A DNA stretch of 5,102 nucleotides from Sulfuricurvum sp. (GTDB lineage: Bacteria; Campylobacterota; Campylobacteria; Campylobacterales; Sulfurimonadaceae). Of this stretch, positions 1 to 5,102 are shown piece after piece. Where the stretch lies: positions 1 through 5,102 of the forward strand of contig JAGXHZ010000161.1 of the NCBI GenBank assembly GCA_024635855.1, read 5' to 3'. The notes under the pieces were generated by a model that saw only the letters and a program-made list of their open reading frames with translations, was not told the DNA's origin and ran no database searches. Each line of letters begins with the position of its first letter. Within the stretch, counting starts at the first letter, position 1. The position numbers were made by a program, and so were the translations under genes.

Positions 1-1105
1 CCCTGCCACTCTTGAGATTGTCCATGATCACTCGGGGACAATCTTCGTGTGCAGCGGGGAATGGACATTAAATTATCTTAAAACCATTGCACTCACCCTC
101 GAATCGTACCAACTGACTTCACCCATAATTTGGGATATTAACAATGTTACCGAACTCGATTCTGCCGGTGTTGCTCTTTGGCATTTGTATTATCGTAAAT
201 TTGAGAAAATGGGATTTGCCTCCGAGATGATCGGGAGTAAAAAAGAACACCTTCAGCTTTATAACCTCCTCTACCCTCATCCTCAGGACGATGTAACAGT
301 ACCAAATCGCCCAGGATGGCTTTATCGTGTCGGAAAGGAAGCCTATTTATCATTCCAAGGAATAGGAACTTTTCTAACTTTTTTAGGCGAAGCATTCACC
401 GTTCTAGTTTACAGTTTACGACATCCTTCTATCATTCGATACCGATCCATCAGTTCTCACATTACGACCGCAGGGTTTGATGCACTTCCCATTATTGCCG
501 TTAGCGCATTTTTGATCGGAGTGGTAGTGGCTTTCCAGAGTATTGTTCAGCTTCAAAAATTCGGTGCTGACATTCTCATCGTCGATATGATTGGAATTTC
601 TCTAACACGTGAACTCGCACCCCTCATCACGGCTATTGTTATCGCAGGTCGAAGCGGTTCTGCCTTCACCGCCCAAATCGGTGCCATGAAAATGACCCAA
701 GAAATTGATGCGATGAAAACGATGGGATTTCATCCGCATCTTTTTTTAGTCTGGCCGCGCGTTATTGCCTTGATGATTGTATTACCTCTGTTAATATTTT
801 TTGCTGATCTCGTTGGGATATTTGGAGGGATGGTCATCGCATCTACCCAATCGCACCTATCCTACACGGAATTTATCAACCGTCTGCAAGGGGCACTGCC
901 CATTAAACATTTTATTATCGGAATAGTAAAAGGACCTTTCTTCGCAATTTTGATTGCTCTGACTGGTACCTATCGAGGATTTCAAGTCTCTGCAAATACC
1001 GAGAGTATAGGGCAATACACCACCAAAAGTGTTGTTAACGCCATTTTCCTTGTTATTGCATGCGACGCTCTTTTCTCTATTCTTTTGACGGAGCTCAAGA
1101 TATGA
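1..1105 (+). CDS. mlaE: MlaE-family lipid ABC transporter permease with fused N-terminal STAS domain (5' partial)
   Basis: This is the inner-membrane permease of an Mla/Iam-type phospholipid ABC transporter. The frame is open to the left edge (first full codon at 2, reading PATLEIVHDHSGTIFV...), so the GTG at 47 is internal and the true start lies outside the window; 367 residues are visible. Visible residues ~1-85 look like a STAS domain: alternating strands, then 'TELDSAGVAL' (~50-59), the loop that carries Ser/Thr in SpoIIAA and MlaB. After a linker and an amphipathic helix (~120-140), residues ~159-363 form about five hydrophobic segments. They carry the MlaE coupling motif 'LTRELAPLITAIVIAGRSGS' (~201-220) followed by 'GAMKMTQEIDAM' (~227-238), and the late 'TESIGQYTTKSVV' motif. 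The fused STAS domain probably does the job of separate MlaB, supporting the MlaF interaction. The stop overlaps the ATPase start (ATGA). It resembles C. jejuni IamB from memory. Family certain; substrate inferred. Confidence 0.93.
   Translation, partial: PATLEIVHDHSGTIFVCSGEWTLNYLKTIALTLESYQLTSPIIWDINNVTELDSAGVALWHLYYRKFEKMGFASEMIGSKKEHLQLYNLLYPHPQDDVTVPNRPGWLYRVGKEAYLSFQGIGTFLTFLGEAFTVLVYSLRHPSIIRYRSISSHITTAGFDALPIIAVSAFLIGVVVAFQSIVQLQKFGADILIVDMIGISLTRELAPLITAIVIAGRSGSAFTAQIGAMKMTQEIDAMKTMGFHPHLFLVWPRVIALMIVLPLLIFFADLVGIFGGMVIASTQSHLSYTEFINRLQGALPIKHFIIGIVKGPFFAILIALTGTYRGFQVSANTESIGQYTTKSVVNAIFLVIACDALFSILLTELKI
1090..1093 (+). promoter_or_regulatory. Ribosome binding site for mlaF
   Basis: GGAG lies inside the end of mlaE, 8 nt before the ATG at 1102. 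It supports 1102, not the in-frame ATG at 1060, as the ATPase start. Residues from 1102 (MSPIVIEASN) begin directly with the normal first strand of an ABC ATPase. Confidence 0.6.
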
Positions 1106-1857
1106 GCCCCATTGTCATTGAAGCATCTAATATTGTTAGTTCTTTTGGAGAGCATCTCATTCACGATGATATCAGCTGTACGATTCGACAACATGAAATT
1201 TATGCCCTGCTGGGAGGAAGCGGATCCGGTAAATCCACGTTACTGCGAGAAATGATTATGCTGGGAAAACCCTTAAGCGGCTCAATCCGTATTTTTGGAA
1301 ATGACATTGCCCACTTATCACTGGCAGAAGCTCAAAAACTCCGTCAGCAATGGGGAGTATTATTTCAATCAGGGGCCCTCTATTCTTCTCTTACCGTAGG
1401 TGAAAATATTGCTCTTTTGTATCAAGAATACACCGATCTTCCGCCCAAGCTCATCCATGAGCTCATTAAACTCAAAATCGATTTGGTTGGTCTGCCTCAA
1501 CACGCGATTCACCTCTACCCAAGCGAACTAAGCGGTGGAATGGTCAAACGAGCATCTCTCGCCCGCGCCCTTGCTCTTGATCCAAAACTCCTATTTTTGG
1601 ATGAACCCACTTCGGGGCTTGATCCTTTGAGTTCACGGCAGTTTGATGCATTGATTCAACAATTACGAGATCTTTTAGGACTTACGGTTGTCATCGTTAC
1701 CCATGATTTGGATACGATACATCAGATCGTAGATCGTTTCTTGTTGTTGGGTGAAAAAAAAGTGATTGCAGAGGGGACACTTGATGAAGTCCTTGCCGTT
1801 AAACACCCTATTATCGATTATTTTTTTCAAAAGGAAACATATGGAATCAAAAGTTAA
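1102..1857 (+). CDS. mlaF: MlaF-family lipid ABC transporter ATP-binding protein
   Basis: Cytoplasmic ATPase that powers the MlaE permease. The 251-residue protein has all ABC motifs: Walker A GGSGSGKST (38-46), Q-loop Gln89 in 'LFQSGALYSSLTV' (MlaF-like rather than amino-acid-importer-like), signature LSGGM (143-147), Walker B LLFLDEP with catalytic Glu168, D-loop SGLDP, and H-switch His201. Length matches the family (~250-270). The start at 1102 is chosen because its ATG overlaps the mlaE stop as ATGA and has a GGAG 8 nt upstream; the longer frame from 1060 would add 14 residues (MRRSFLYSFDGAQD) that lie inside mlaE and do not look like an ABC N-terminus. The 3' end overlaps the MCE gene by 17 nt. 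It is the counterpart of C. jejuni IamA as I recall that locus. Biochemical role is well supported by family; lipid substrate and direction are inferred. Confidence 0.95.
   Translation: MSPIVIEASNIVSSFGEHLIHDDISCTIRQHEIYALLGGSGSGKSTLLREMIMLGKPLSGSIRIFGNDIAHLSLAEAQKLRQQWGVLFQSGALYSSLTVGENIALLYQEYTDLPPKLIHELIKLKIDLVGLPQHAIHLYPSELSGGMVKRASLARALALDPKLLFLDEPTSGLDPLSSRQFDALIQQLRDLLGLTVVIVTHDLDTIHQIVDRFLLLGEKKVIAEGTLDEVLAVKHPIIDYFFQKETYGIKS
1830..1835 (+). promoter_or_regulatory. Ribosome binding site for the MCE gene, inside mlaF
   Basis: AAAGGA ends 5 nt before the ATG at 1841. It decides the MCE start: from 1841 the protein is MESKVNYTLVGFF, the normal short cytoplasmic tail plus transmembrane helix of an MlaD-type protein. 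Upstream codons in that frame only shadow mlaF. Confidence 0.65.
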
Positions 1858-2809
1858 CTATACTCTCGTCGGATTTTTTGTCCTTCTGTTGACCGGTGCA
1901 ATGATTGCTTTTGCTTTTTGGCTTGGAAAGTACAATGACGATGAGAGACAATACCAACACTACAAAGTCTACATCACCGAGTCCATCTCCGGACTCGCGC
2001 CGGAAGCCGCTGTCAAATTTCACGGCGTTGATGTCGGCAAGGTGGAAACAATACGCATTAATCCGCTCAACAGTGAAGAGGTTGAACTGATTTTAAAAAT
2101 CAAAAAAGATGCTCCGATTAAAACCGATTCGACCGCATCCCTTAAATTTTTCGGAATAACAGGATTGGCTTTTATTGAAATCAGCGGCGGTGCAAAAAAT
2201 TCACCTCTGCTTGTGACGTCTAAAAACGACATTGCCATTATCCCCACCTCTCCCTCTCTTATCAAACGGCTTGATGAAACCCTTAGCAGTGTCGTAACCA
2301 AACTCTCCGACACCCTCGATCATACCAATGCCATCATGAGCGACAACAATACGAAAAACTTTTCCGTAACGCTTCAAAATCTAAAAATACTGACGCAACG
2401 GATGAATAGCTACCAAGACGAAATCGATCTATTACTCAAAAATTCGATACAAACCGGTAAAAAATTGGATGAAACCATGCTAAAAGTGGGGAATTCAGCC
2501 GATAAAGTAGGCAGCTCACTGGATACCTTCAAAGTGACCATGAGAGACAGCCTCTCCCCCACCATGAAAGCATGGACAGAAACCTCCAAAAAGAGTAATG
2601 CCCTCATCGAAAAGATCGAAACGTCTATGGACCGTGGTGATTATGATTTTCAAGCCATAGCGTCTGAATCAACCGTTGAACTCAATGCTCTTTTACTCCA
2701 ATCGCGTTCACTGCTAATCGAGATGGAACTCACACTTAAATCATTGCGTGAAAGCCCGTCTGATGTACTTTTCAAAGAATCCACACCTAATCCAGGACCA
2801 GGAGAATAA
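1841..2809 (+). CDS. mlaD: MlaD-like MCE-domain protein with long helical C-terminal tail
   Basis: Substrate-binding/tunnel component of the lipid ABC transporter, anchored in the inner membrane and facing the periplasm. Of 322 residues, 1-7 are cytoplasmic, ~8-29 form one transmembrane helix, and ~38-117 are one MCE domain ('SISGLAPEAAVKFHGVDVGK' and 'GLAFIEISGG'). Residues ~135-300 are predominantly helical and polar with heptad-like Leu/Ile spacing. The C-terminus is 'SPSDVLFKES..PGPGE', a tail seen in many single-MCE proteins. E. coli MlaD is about 183 residues, so the extra ~140 residues are a clear difference. By analogy with PqiB and Mce1, helices from a homohexamer could bundle into a tube projecting toward the outer membrane (inference). 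The gene starts 17 nt inside mlaF and ends 4 nt before the lipoprotein gene. Family assignment is firm; the mlaD symbol is by position and domain, not strict orthology. Confidence 0.9.
   Translation: MESKVNYTLVGFFVLLLTGAMIAFAFWLGKYNDDERQYQHYKVYITESISGLAPEAAVKFHGVDVGKVETIRINPLNSEEVELILKIKKDAPIKTDSTASLKFFGITGLAFIEISGGAKNSPLLVTSKNDIAIIPTSPSLIKRLDETLSSVVTKLSDTLDHTNAIMSDNNTKNFSVTLQNLKILTQRMNSYQDEIDLLLKNSIQTGKKLDETMLKVGNSADKVGSSLDTFKVTMRDSLSPTMKAWTETSKKSNALIEKIETSMDRGDYDFQAIASESTVELNALLLQSRSLLIEMELTLKSLRESPSDVLFKESTPNPGPGE
2800..2804 (+). promoter_or_regulatory. Ribosome binding site for the lipoprotein gene
   Basis: AGGAG lies within the last codons of the MCE gene, 9 nt before the ATG at 2814. 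It selects 2814 over the in-frame ATG at 2748. The later start also puts a proper lipoprotein signal peptide at the N-terminus. Confidence 0.65.
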
Positions 2810-2813
2810 TCGA

Positions 2814-3425
2814 ATGAAAACGATCTTTTTAGCCACGCTGATTACCTTTATTTTGGCAGGATGTTCCTCACTTCGCCCGTCGCTGCATGAATATACCATT
2901 CTCCCCTCCTACGTGCCGCGAGCTGCGATAATGCTGCCTGTCAAGGCTACGCTTAAAGTCTCATCCACCAGAAGCATCCCCTCTCTCTCATCAAAGCAGA
3001 TTTATTATCTCAAAGAGACATCTCGCCTTGATGCCTATTTGTACAGCACTTGGACAGACTCTCCCTCCAGTATGATCGACCGATCGCTCTATTCCTCTCT
3101 GCAAAATCGGCAACTTTTTACCACACTCATTCCAACTACCTCAAGCGCAATGGCGGACTTAATCTTGGAATCGGATCTCAATGCATTTTATCATCGTTTT
3201 CTTAACGATTCAAAGAGTGAAGGGGTGATAGACATTACCTATCGACTCATTGATCCAAAAACCAAAACGGCTCTTGGTTCAAAACGCTTTTTTATTACAG
3301 AACCTGCACTTTCTGCCAATGCACAAGGGGGAGTAAATGCCCTCACAAAAGCAACTCAACGCCTCAGCGAAAACACAACCGACTGGCTCGAAACGCTTGG
3401 AAAGGAAAACCAATGGATAAAATAG
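2814..3425 (+). CDS. PqiC/ABC_trans_aux-type lipoprotein of the MCE transporter
   Basis: Predicted lipid-anchored periplasmic partner of the MCE transporter, 203 residues. The N-terminus MKTIFLATLITFILAGC is a signal peptide with lipobox LAGC, so Cys17 should be lipidated; Ser18-Ser19 follow, which under the E. coli +2 rule would send it to the outer membrane. The mature part fits the ABC-type transport auxiliary lipoprotein family (DUF330, PqiC-like): an early 'EYTILP' strand (~26-31), a central segment with 'YSTWTDSP' (77-84), 'LQNRQLF', and 'ADLILESDLNAFYHRF', where family members have an Ala-Asp-hydrophobic strand. In E. coli, PqiC works with the MCE protein PqiB at the outer membrane; the same role here is inferred from family and from position directly after the MCE gene. 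C. jejuni has a lipoprotein gene in the matching place (from memory). The start at 2814 is fixed by AGGAG and the signal peptide. The stop lies 13 nt inside pfkA. Confidence 0.85.
   Translation: MKTIFLATLITFILAGCSSLRPSLHEYTILPSYVPRAAIMLPVKATLKVSSTRSIPSLSSKQIYYLKETSRLDAYLYSTWTDSPSSMIDRSLYSSLQNRQLFTTLIPTTSSAMADLILESDLNAFYHRFLNDSKSEGVIDITYRLIDPKTKTALGSKRFFITEPALSANAQGGVNALTKATQRLSENTTDWLETLGKENQWIK
3402..3406 (+). promoter_or_regulatory. Ribosome binding site for pfkA, inside the lipoprotein gene
   Basis: AAGGA, 6 nt before the ATG at 3413, lies inside the last codons of the lipoprotein gene. Ribosomes finishing the lipoprotein pass over it, so translational coupling is likely. Confidence 0.6.
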
Positions 3426-4393
3426 CCATACTCTGCTCAGGTGGCGATGTATCGGGGATGAACCCTGCTATCAAGCGTTTCGTTGAGTACTCATTTGCCA
3501 AAGGAATGCAGCCTTTTTTTGTCTACAACGGCTATGAAGGACTGATTGATAATGAGATTAAAGAAGCACATTATGAAGACGTTGCCGGAATAATAACGCG
3601 CGGAGGAACCAAAATCCGATCAGCACGTTCAACCCGTTTTAAAGAAGCTTCCTATCGGGCAATAGCAGCACAAAACTTGCGAAATAAAGGGATCACGAAA
3701 CTGATTGTTCTCGGCGGTGATGGGAGCTTTCGAGGAATGGAACGTTTTTATAACGAATGCGGTATCGCGTTTTGCGGTATCCCCTCCACTATCGATAATG
3801 ATATCAACGGAACCGACTACTGCCTAGGGGTCGATACGGCACTCAATGTCATCAAAAATGCGATTGACTCCATCCGCGATACTGCTTCCTCTTTTCGGCG
3901 TGCCTTTGTGATAGAAACCATGGGACGCGATTGCGGCTATCTCGCCCTCGTCTCTGCTATCACATCCGGTGCCGAAGTGTGTTTAATACCTGAAATCCCC
4001 ATCGACATTACACAGTACAAAGGGTGTTTTCAATCTCAAATACGCAAAGGGCGTGATTATTTTATCGCTGTTGTCTCCGAAGGTCTTAAAAACTCGAATG
4101 AGGTCGCACGATGGTTTGAAGAAGAGCTAGGGTTTGAATCACGAGTCAGTATACTGGGACATATTCAACGAGGAGGCAATCCAAGCGTGTATGATAGATT
4201 GATGGCGTATCAGTTTGTTACACACGCCATCGATGCCTTAGTAGAGGGAAAAAACAACTCTGTCATCTGTTATACCAAGAGTCATTTTAATTTTAAATCC
4301 ATTGACGAAGTCGCCCTTAACCCCTACCGCTTAGACGAAGAACTTCTTACCCTGGGTCGGGAGCAATTTATACCGGTAAAGTGTCAAGCTTAA
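3413..4393 (+). CDS. pfkA: ATP-dependent 6-phosphofructokinase
   Basis: Cytoplasmic glycolytic enzyme: fructose 6-phosphate + ATP to fructose 1,6-bisphosphate + ADP. The 326 residues match bacterial group A PfkA (~320). Motifs in order: nucleotide loop SGGDVSGMN (9-17); Arg72 in 'IRSARS'; GGDGS (101-105), whose Gly104 marks ATP rather than pyrophosphate use; STIDND (125-130) with the catalytic Asp128; Arg163; ETMGR (168-172); and GHIQRGGNP (249-257) with substrate-binding His250 and Arg253. The residue before TIDND is Ser where PPi enzymes have Lys, again favouring ATP. By-eye alignment to E. coli PfkA shows changes at several ADP/PEP effector-site positions (Arg21 to Lys, Arg25 to Glu, Arg54 to Tyr, Lys214 to Asp), while Arg154 and Glu187 equivalents remain, so regulation may differ. 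It overlaps the lipoprotein gene by 13 nt. C. jejuni and H. pylori lack PfkA, so its presence fits a free-living relative with sugar or glycogen use. Confidence 0.95.
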   Translation: MDKIAILCSGGDVSGMNPAIKRFVEYSFAKGMQPFFVYNGYEGLIDNEIKEAHYEDVAGIITRGGTKIRSARSTRFKEASYRAIAAQNLRNKGITKLIVLGGDGSFRGMERFYNECGIAFCGIPSTIDNDINGTDYCLGVDTALNVIKNAIDSIRDTASSFRRAFVIETMGRDCGYLALVSAITSGAEVCLIPEIPIDITQYKGCFQSQIRKGRDYFIAVVSEGLKNSNEVARWFEEELGFESRVSILGHIQRGGNPSVYDRLMAYQFVTHAIDALVEGKNNSVICYTKSHFNFKSIDEVALNPYRLDEELLTLGREQFIPVKCQA

Positions 4394-4405
4394 AATCCAA
4401 AAAAT

Positions 4406-4732
4406 TTAGCAAGCGGGAAGGTTGCCTGAGTCGGAGCCGTATTCAAATAAGAAATCCCGTATATGCTTTGATTTTTCTTTGAAATCACTGCCATTAAAAT
4501 ACGTCTCTACTTTTGTCCCTGCGTGCTTTTTGATGATCATTTCACCGTCATTTGCGAACAATTCATCCCACTCATCTTGCGTATGCAAAGCAGCCCCTTT
4601 GCTGCCGCTTCCATGACAATCTTTACAGCTTTTTACATACCATTTCTGACCTTTGGCAACATCAGCTAAAGCATTCGTCTGAATCATTCCAATACACACT
4701 ATCGTAAGAAGAAAAAATGAGGCTGATTTCAT
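4406..4732 (-). CDS. Periplasmic monohaem c-type cytochrome (downstream paralog)
   Basis: Small exported cytochrome c of 108 residues, presumably a periplasmic electron carrier or a subunit of an oxidoreductase. Residues 1-23 are a Sec signal peptide with cleavage expected after ALA (21-23). The haem site CKDCH is at 36-40, followed by 'GAALHTQDEWDELF' and a C-terminal 'FEYGSDSGNLPAC'. The HTQDEW segment and the '(S/G)DSGxxPxC' ending are, from memory, hallmarks of a small cytochrome family common in Campylobacterota. It is 51/73 identical, without gaps, to the partial copy at 4877-5102. The only Met after the haem site (Met65) is Lys in the paralog, so the sixth haem ligand is unclear; His50 and His70 are conserved in both. 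The ATG at 4732 has AAGGA 10 nt upstream (4743-4747). It converges on pfkA, with 12 nt between stop codons. Redox partner unknown. Confidence 0.88.
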   Translation of the reverse strand: MKSASFFLLTIVCIGMIQTNALADVAKGQKWYVKSCKDCHGSGSKGAALHTQDEWDELFANDGEMIIKKHAGTKVETYFNGSDFKEKSKHIRDFLFEYGSDSGNLPAC

Positions 4733-4742
4733 TCTATATATT

Positions 4743-4747
4743 TCCTT
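4743..4747 (-). promoter_or_regulatory. Ribosome binding site for the downstream cytochrome
   Basis: On the minus strand AAGGA, within AAAGGAAA, lies 10 nt before the ATG at 4732. It supports the start that gives a complete signal peptide. Confidence 0.6.
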
Positions 4748-4758
4748 TAGTTATAAAT

Positions 4759-4800
4759 TAAGAATAATAATATCTTATGAAAAATTAATAAACGATTAAG
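4759..4800 (-). promoter_or_regulatory. Putative promoter region of the downstream cytochrome, with a short dyad
   Basis: This very AT-rich stretch lies between the upstream copy's terminator and the downstream copy's RBS. Minus-strand TATTAT appears in two registers (complement of 4764-4769 and 4767-4772) and is a plausible -10 element, giving a leader of roughly 25 nt. No convincing -35 is seen, which is common for Campylobacterota promoters. A perfect 5-bp inverted repeat, TAAGA-N9-TCTTA (4759-4777), straddles the -10 candidate and could be an operator or chance in AT-rich DNA. Confidence 0.35.
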
Positions 4801-4841
4801 TTGGAAAAGTGAAAATGAAATGAAGAATGAAACTGAAAGAT

Positions 4842-4867
4842 TTAAAAAGATGCCCCGAGAGGGACAT
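4842..4867 (-). terminator. Rho-independent terminator of the upstream cytochrome
   Basis: Read on the minus strand, ATGTCCC-TCTC-GGGGCAT forms a 7-bp stem (one G-T wobble) with a 4-nt loop at 4850-4867, followed directly by CTTTTTAAA. It sits 9 nt after the stop codon at 4877 and before the downstream cytochrome's promoter region, so it would uncouple the two paralogs. Confidence 0.72.
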
Positions 4868-4876
4868 GATTGAAAG

Positions 4877-5102
4877 TTATCCGCAAGAAGGGACGTTGCC
4901 TGAATCCGAACCGTATTCAAACAAGAAATCGCGCAAATCTTGTGATTGCTCTTTAAAAGCATCGCCATTAAAGTACGCAGCAGATTTATCTTTTGCGTGT
5001 GCTTTGATAATCTTTGCTCCGCCATTAGCGAACAAATCATCCCACTCGTCTTGTGTATGCATAGCAGCACCTTTAGTACCATTACCATGACAATTCTTAC
5101 AA
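4877..5102 (-). CDS. Periplasmic monohaem c-type cytochrome (upstream paralog, 5' partial)
   Basis: C-terminal 75 residues of a second small cytochrome c; the signal peptide and start lie beyond the right edge. Reading inward from 5101 the frame begins CKNCHGNGTKGAAMHTQDEW, so the haem-binding CKNCH is the first thing visible and the Met codon at 5062 is internal, not a start. The rest closely follows the downstream copy: 'DDLFANGG', 'IIKAHAKDKS', 'YFNGDAFKEQS', 'RDFLFEYGSDSGNVPSCG'. It ends one residue (Gly) after the shared final Cys. By comparison with its 108-residue neighbour, about 35 residues are missing. The Met65 of the neighbour is Lys here, while the HTQ His and the IIKxHA His are kept. 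It is followed at once by a hairpin terminator. Likely a periplasmic electron carrier of the same family; partner unknown. Confidence 0.87.
   Translation of the reverse strand, partial: CKNCHGNGTKGAAMHTQDEWDDLFANGGAKIIKAHAKDKSAAYFNGDAFKEQSQDLRDFLFEYGSDSGNVPSCG

Larger units (their letters stand above)
4421..5101. repeat. Tandem gene duplication (cytochrome paralogs, 474-nt offset)
   Basis: Segment 4421-4627 and segment 4895-5101 are gap-free direct homologues at an offset of 474 nt. They cover haem motif to final Cys (51 of 73 residues identical, about 70%). DNA similarity is patchy, concentrated at 4421-4450 versus 4895-4924 and at the HTQDEW coding part. This is an old duplication with both copies kept open, not a recent perfect repeat. 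The 144-nt spacer (4733-4876) is not part of the similarity. Confidence 0.85.

Noticed and set aside
47..49. GTG at 47 as the start of the permease
   Set aside because: The frame is open to position 2, and the upstream codons (TLEIVHDHSGTIFV) read as a STAS strand continuous with what follows. The gene starts outside the window.
1060..1101. Longer start for the ATPase at 1060
   Set aside because: The added 14 residues lie in the mlaE coding end, lack an ABC-like strand, and the ATG at 1102 has both a better RBS and the ATGA overlap.
1821..1841. Run of seven T at the end of mlaF as a programmed frameshift fusing MlaF to MlaD
   Set aside because: A +1 shift here would give a fusion, but a heptamer is short for transcriptional slippage, and the MCE gene has its own RBS, start and N-terminal membrane helix.
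2020..2313. 97-residue minus-strand reading frame inside the MCE gene
   Set aside because: Antisense shadow of a well-supported gene with low-complexity Ser/Leu content and no start signal.
4394..4436. Terminator for pfkA and/or the converging cytochrome
   Set aside because: Only a 4-bp GCAA/TTGC stem with a 9-nt loop, followed on the minus strand by a T-rich run, is visible; too weak to call. No plus-strand hairpin with a U-tract was seen after pfkA.
4747..5088. 113-residue minus-strand reading frame (MVMVLKVLLC...)
   Set aside because: It is an out-of-frame shadow of the upstream cytochrome running through the terminator and promoter gap, with no RBS and no recognisable domain.
1..5102. 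Mobile element, CRISPR, toxin-antitoxin or defence system
   Set aside because: No inverted terminal repeats, transposase or integrase motifs, spaced repeats or small toxin-like gene pairs were seen; every long frame is accounted for by core-type genes.

Overview
The window reads as chromosomal DNA from a member of the Campylobacterota (Epsilonproteobacteria), most likely a Sulfuricurvum/Sulfurimonas-type free-living chemolithotroph. This rests on protein character recalled from memory, not on a search: an Mla/Iam-type lipid ABC transporter with the same gene order I recall for the Campylobacter jejuni iam locus, small monohaem cytochromes ending in a tail ('YGSDSGN.P.C') typical of this phylum, moderate GC, and tightly overlapping genes.

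Region 1 (1-3425, + strand) is a four-gene lipid-transport operon: a STAS-MlaE fusion permease (5' end cut off by the window), the MlaF-type ATPase, a single-MCE-domain MlaD-like protein with a long helical C-terminal tail, and a PqiC/ABC_trans_aux-type lipoprotein. Together they should form an inner-membrane ABC transporter whose periplasmic MCE ring and tail reach toward an outer-membrane-anchored lipoprotein and move phospholipid-like substrates between the membranes. No mlaA or mlaC is present here. The genes are joined by a 4-nt overlap, a 17-nt overlap and a 4-nt gap.

Region 2 (3413-4393, + strand) is an ATP-type 6-phosphofructokinase (pfkA). It overlaps the lipoprotein gene by 13 nt, so a central glycolytic enzyme appears to be co-transcribed and translationally coupled with a lipid transporter. 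Its active site is intact, but several effector-site residues known from E. coli PfkA are changed.

Region 3 (4406-5102, - strand) converges on pfkA. It holds two tandem paralogous periplasmic monohaem c-type cytochromes, 51/73 residues identical over the part visible in both. The upstream copy runs off the right edge. The 144-nt gap between them carries a Rho-independent terminator for the upstream copy and an AT-rich putative promoter for the downstream copy, so they are probably separate transcription units. Neither shows a conserved methionine ligand.

I found no mobile element, CRISPR, tRNA, rRNA or integration signature. The longest gene-free stretch is the 144-nt gap at 4733-4876. The window looks like ordinary core genome. 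The points most worth a second look are the hybrid Mla/Pqi-like transporter, the pfkA coupling, and the cytochrome pair.
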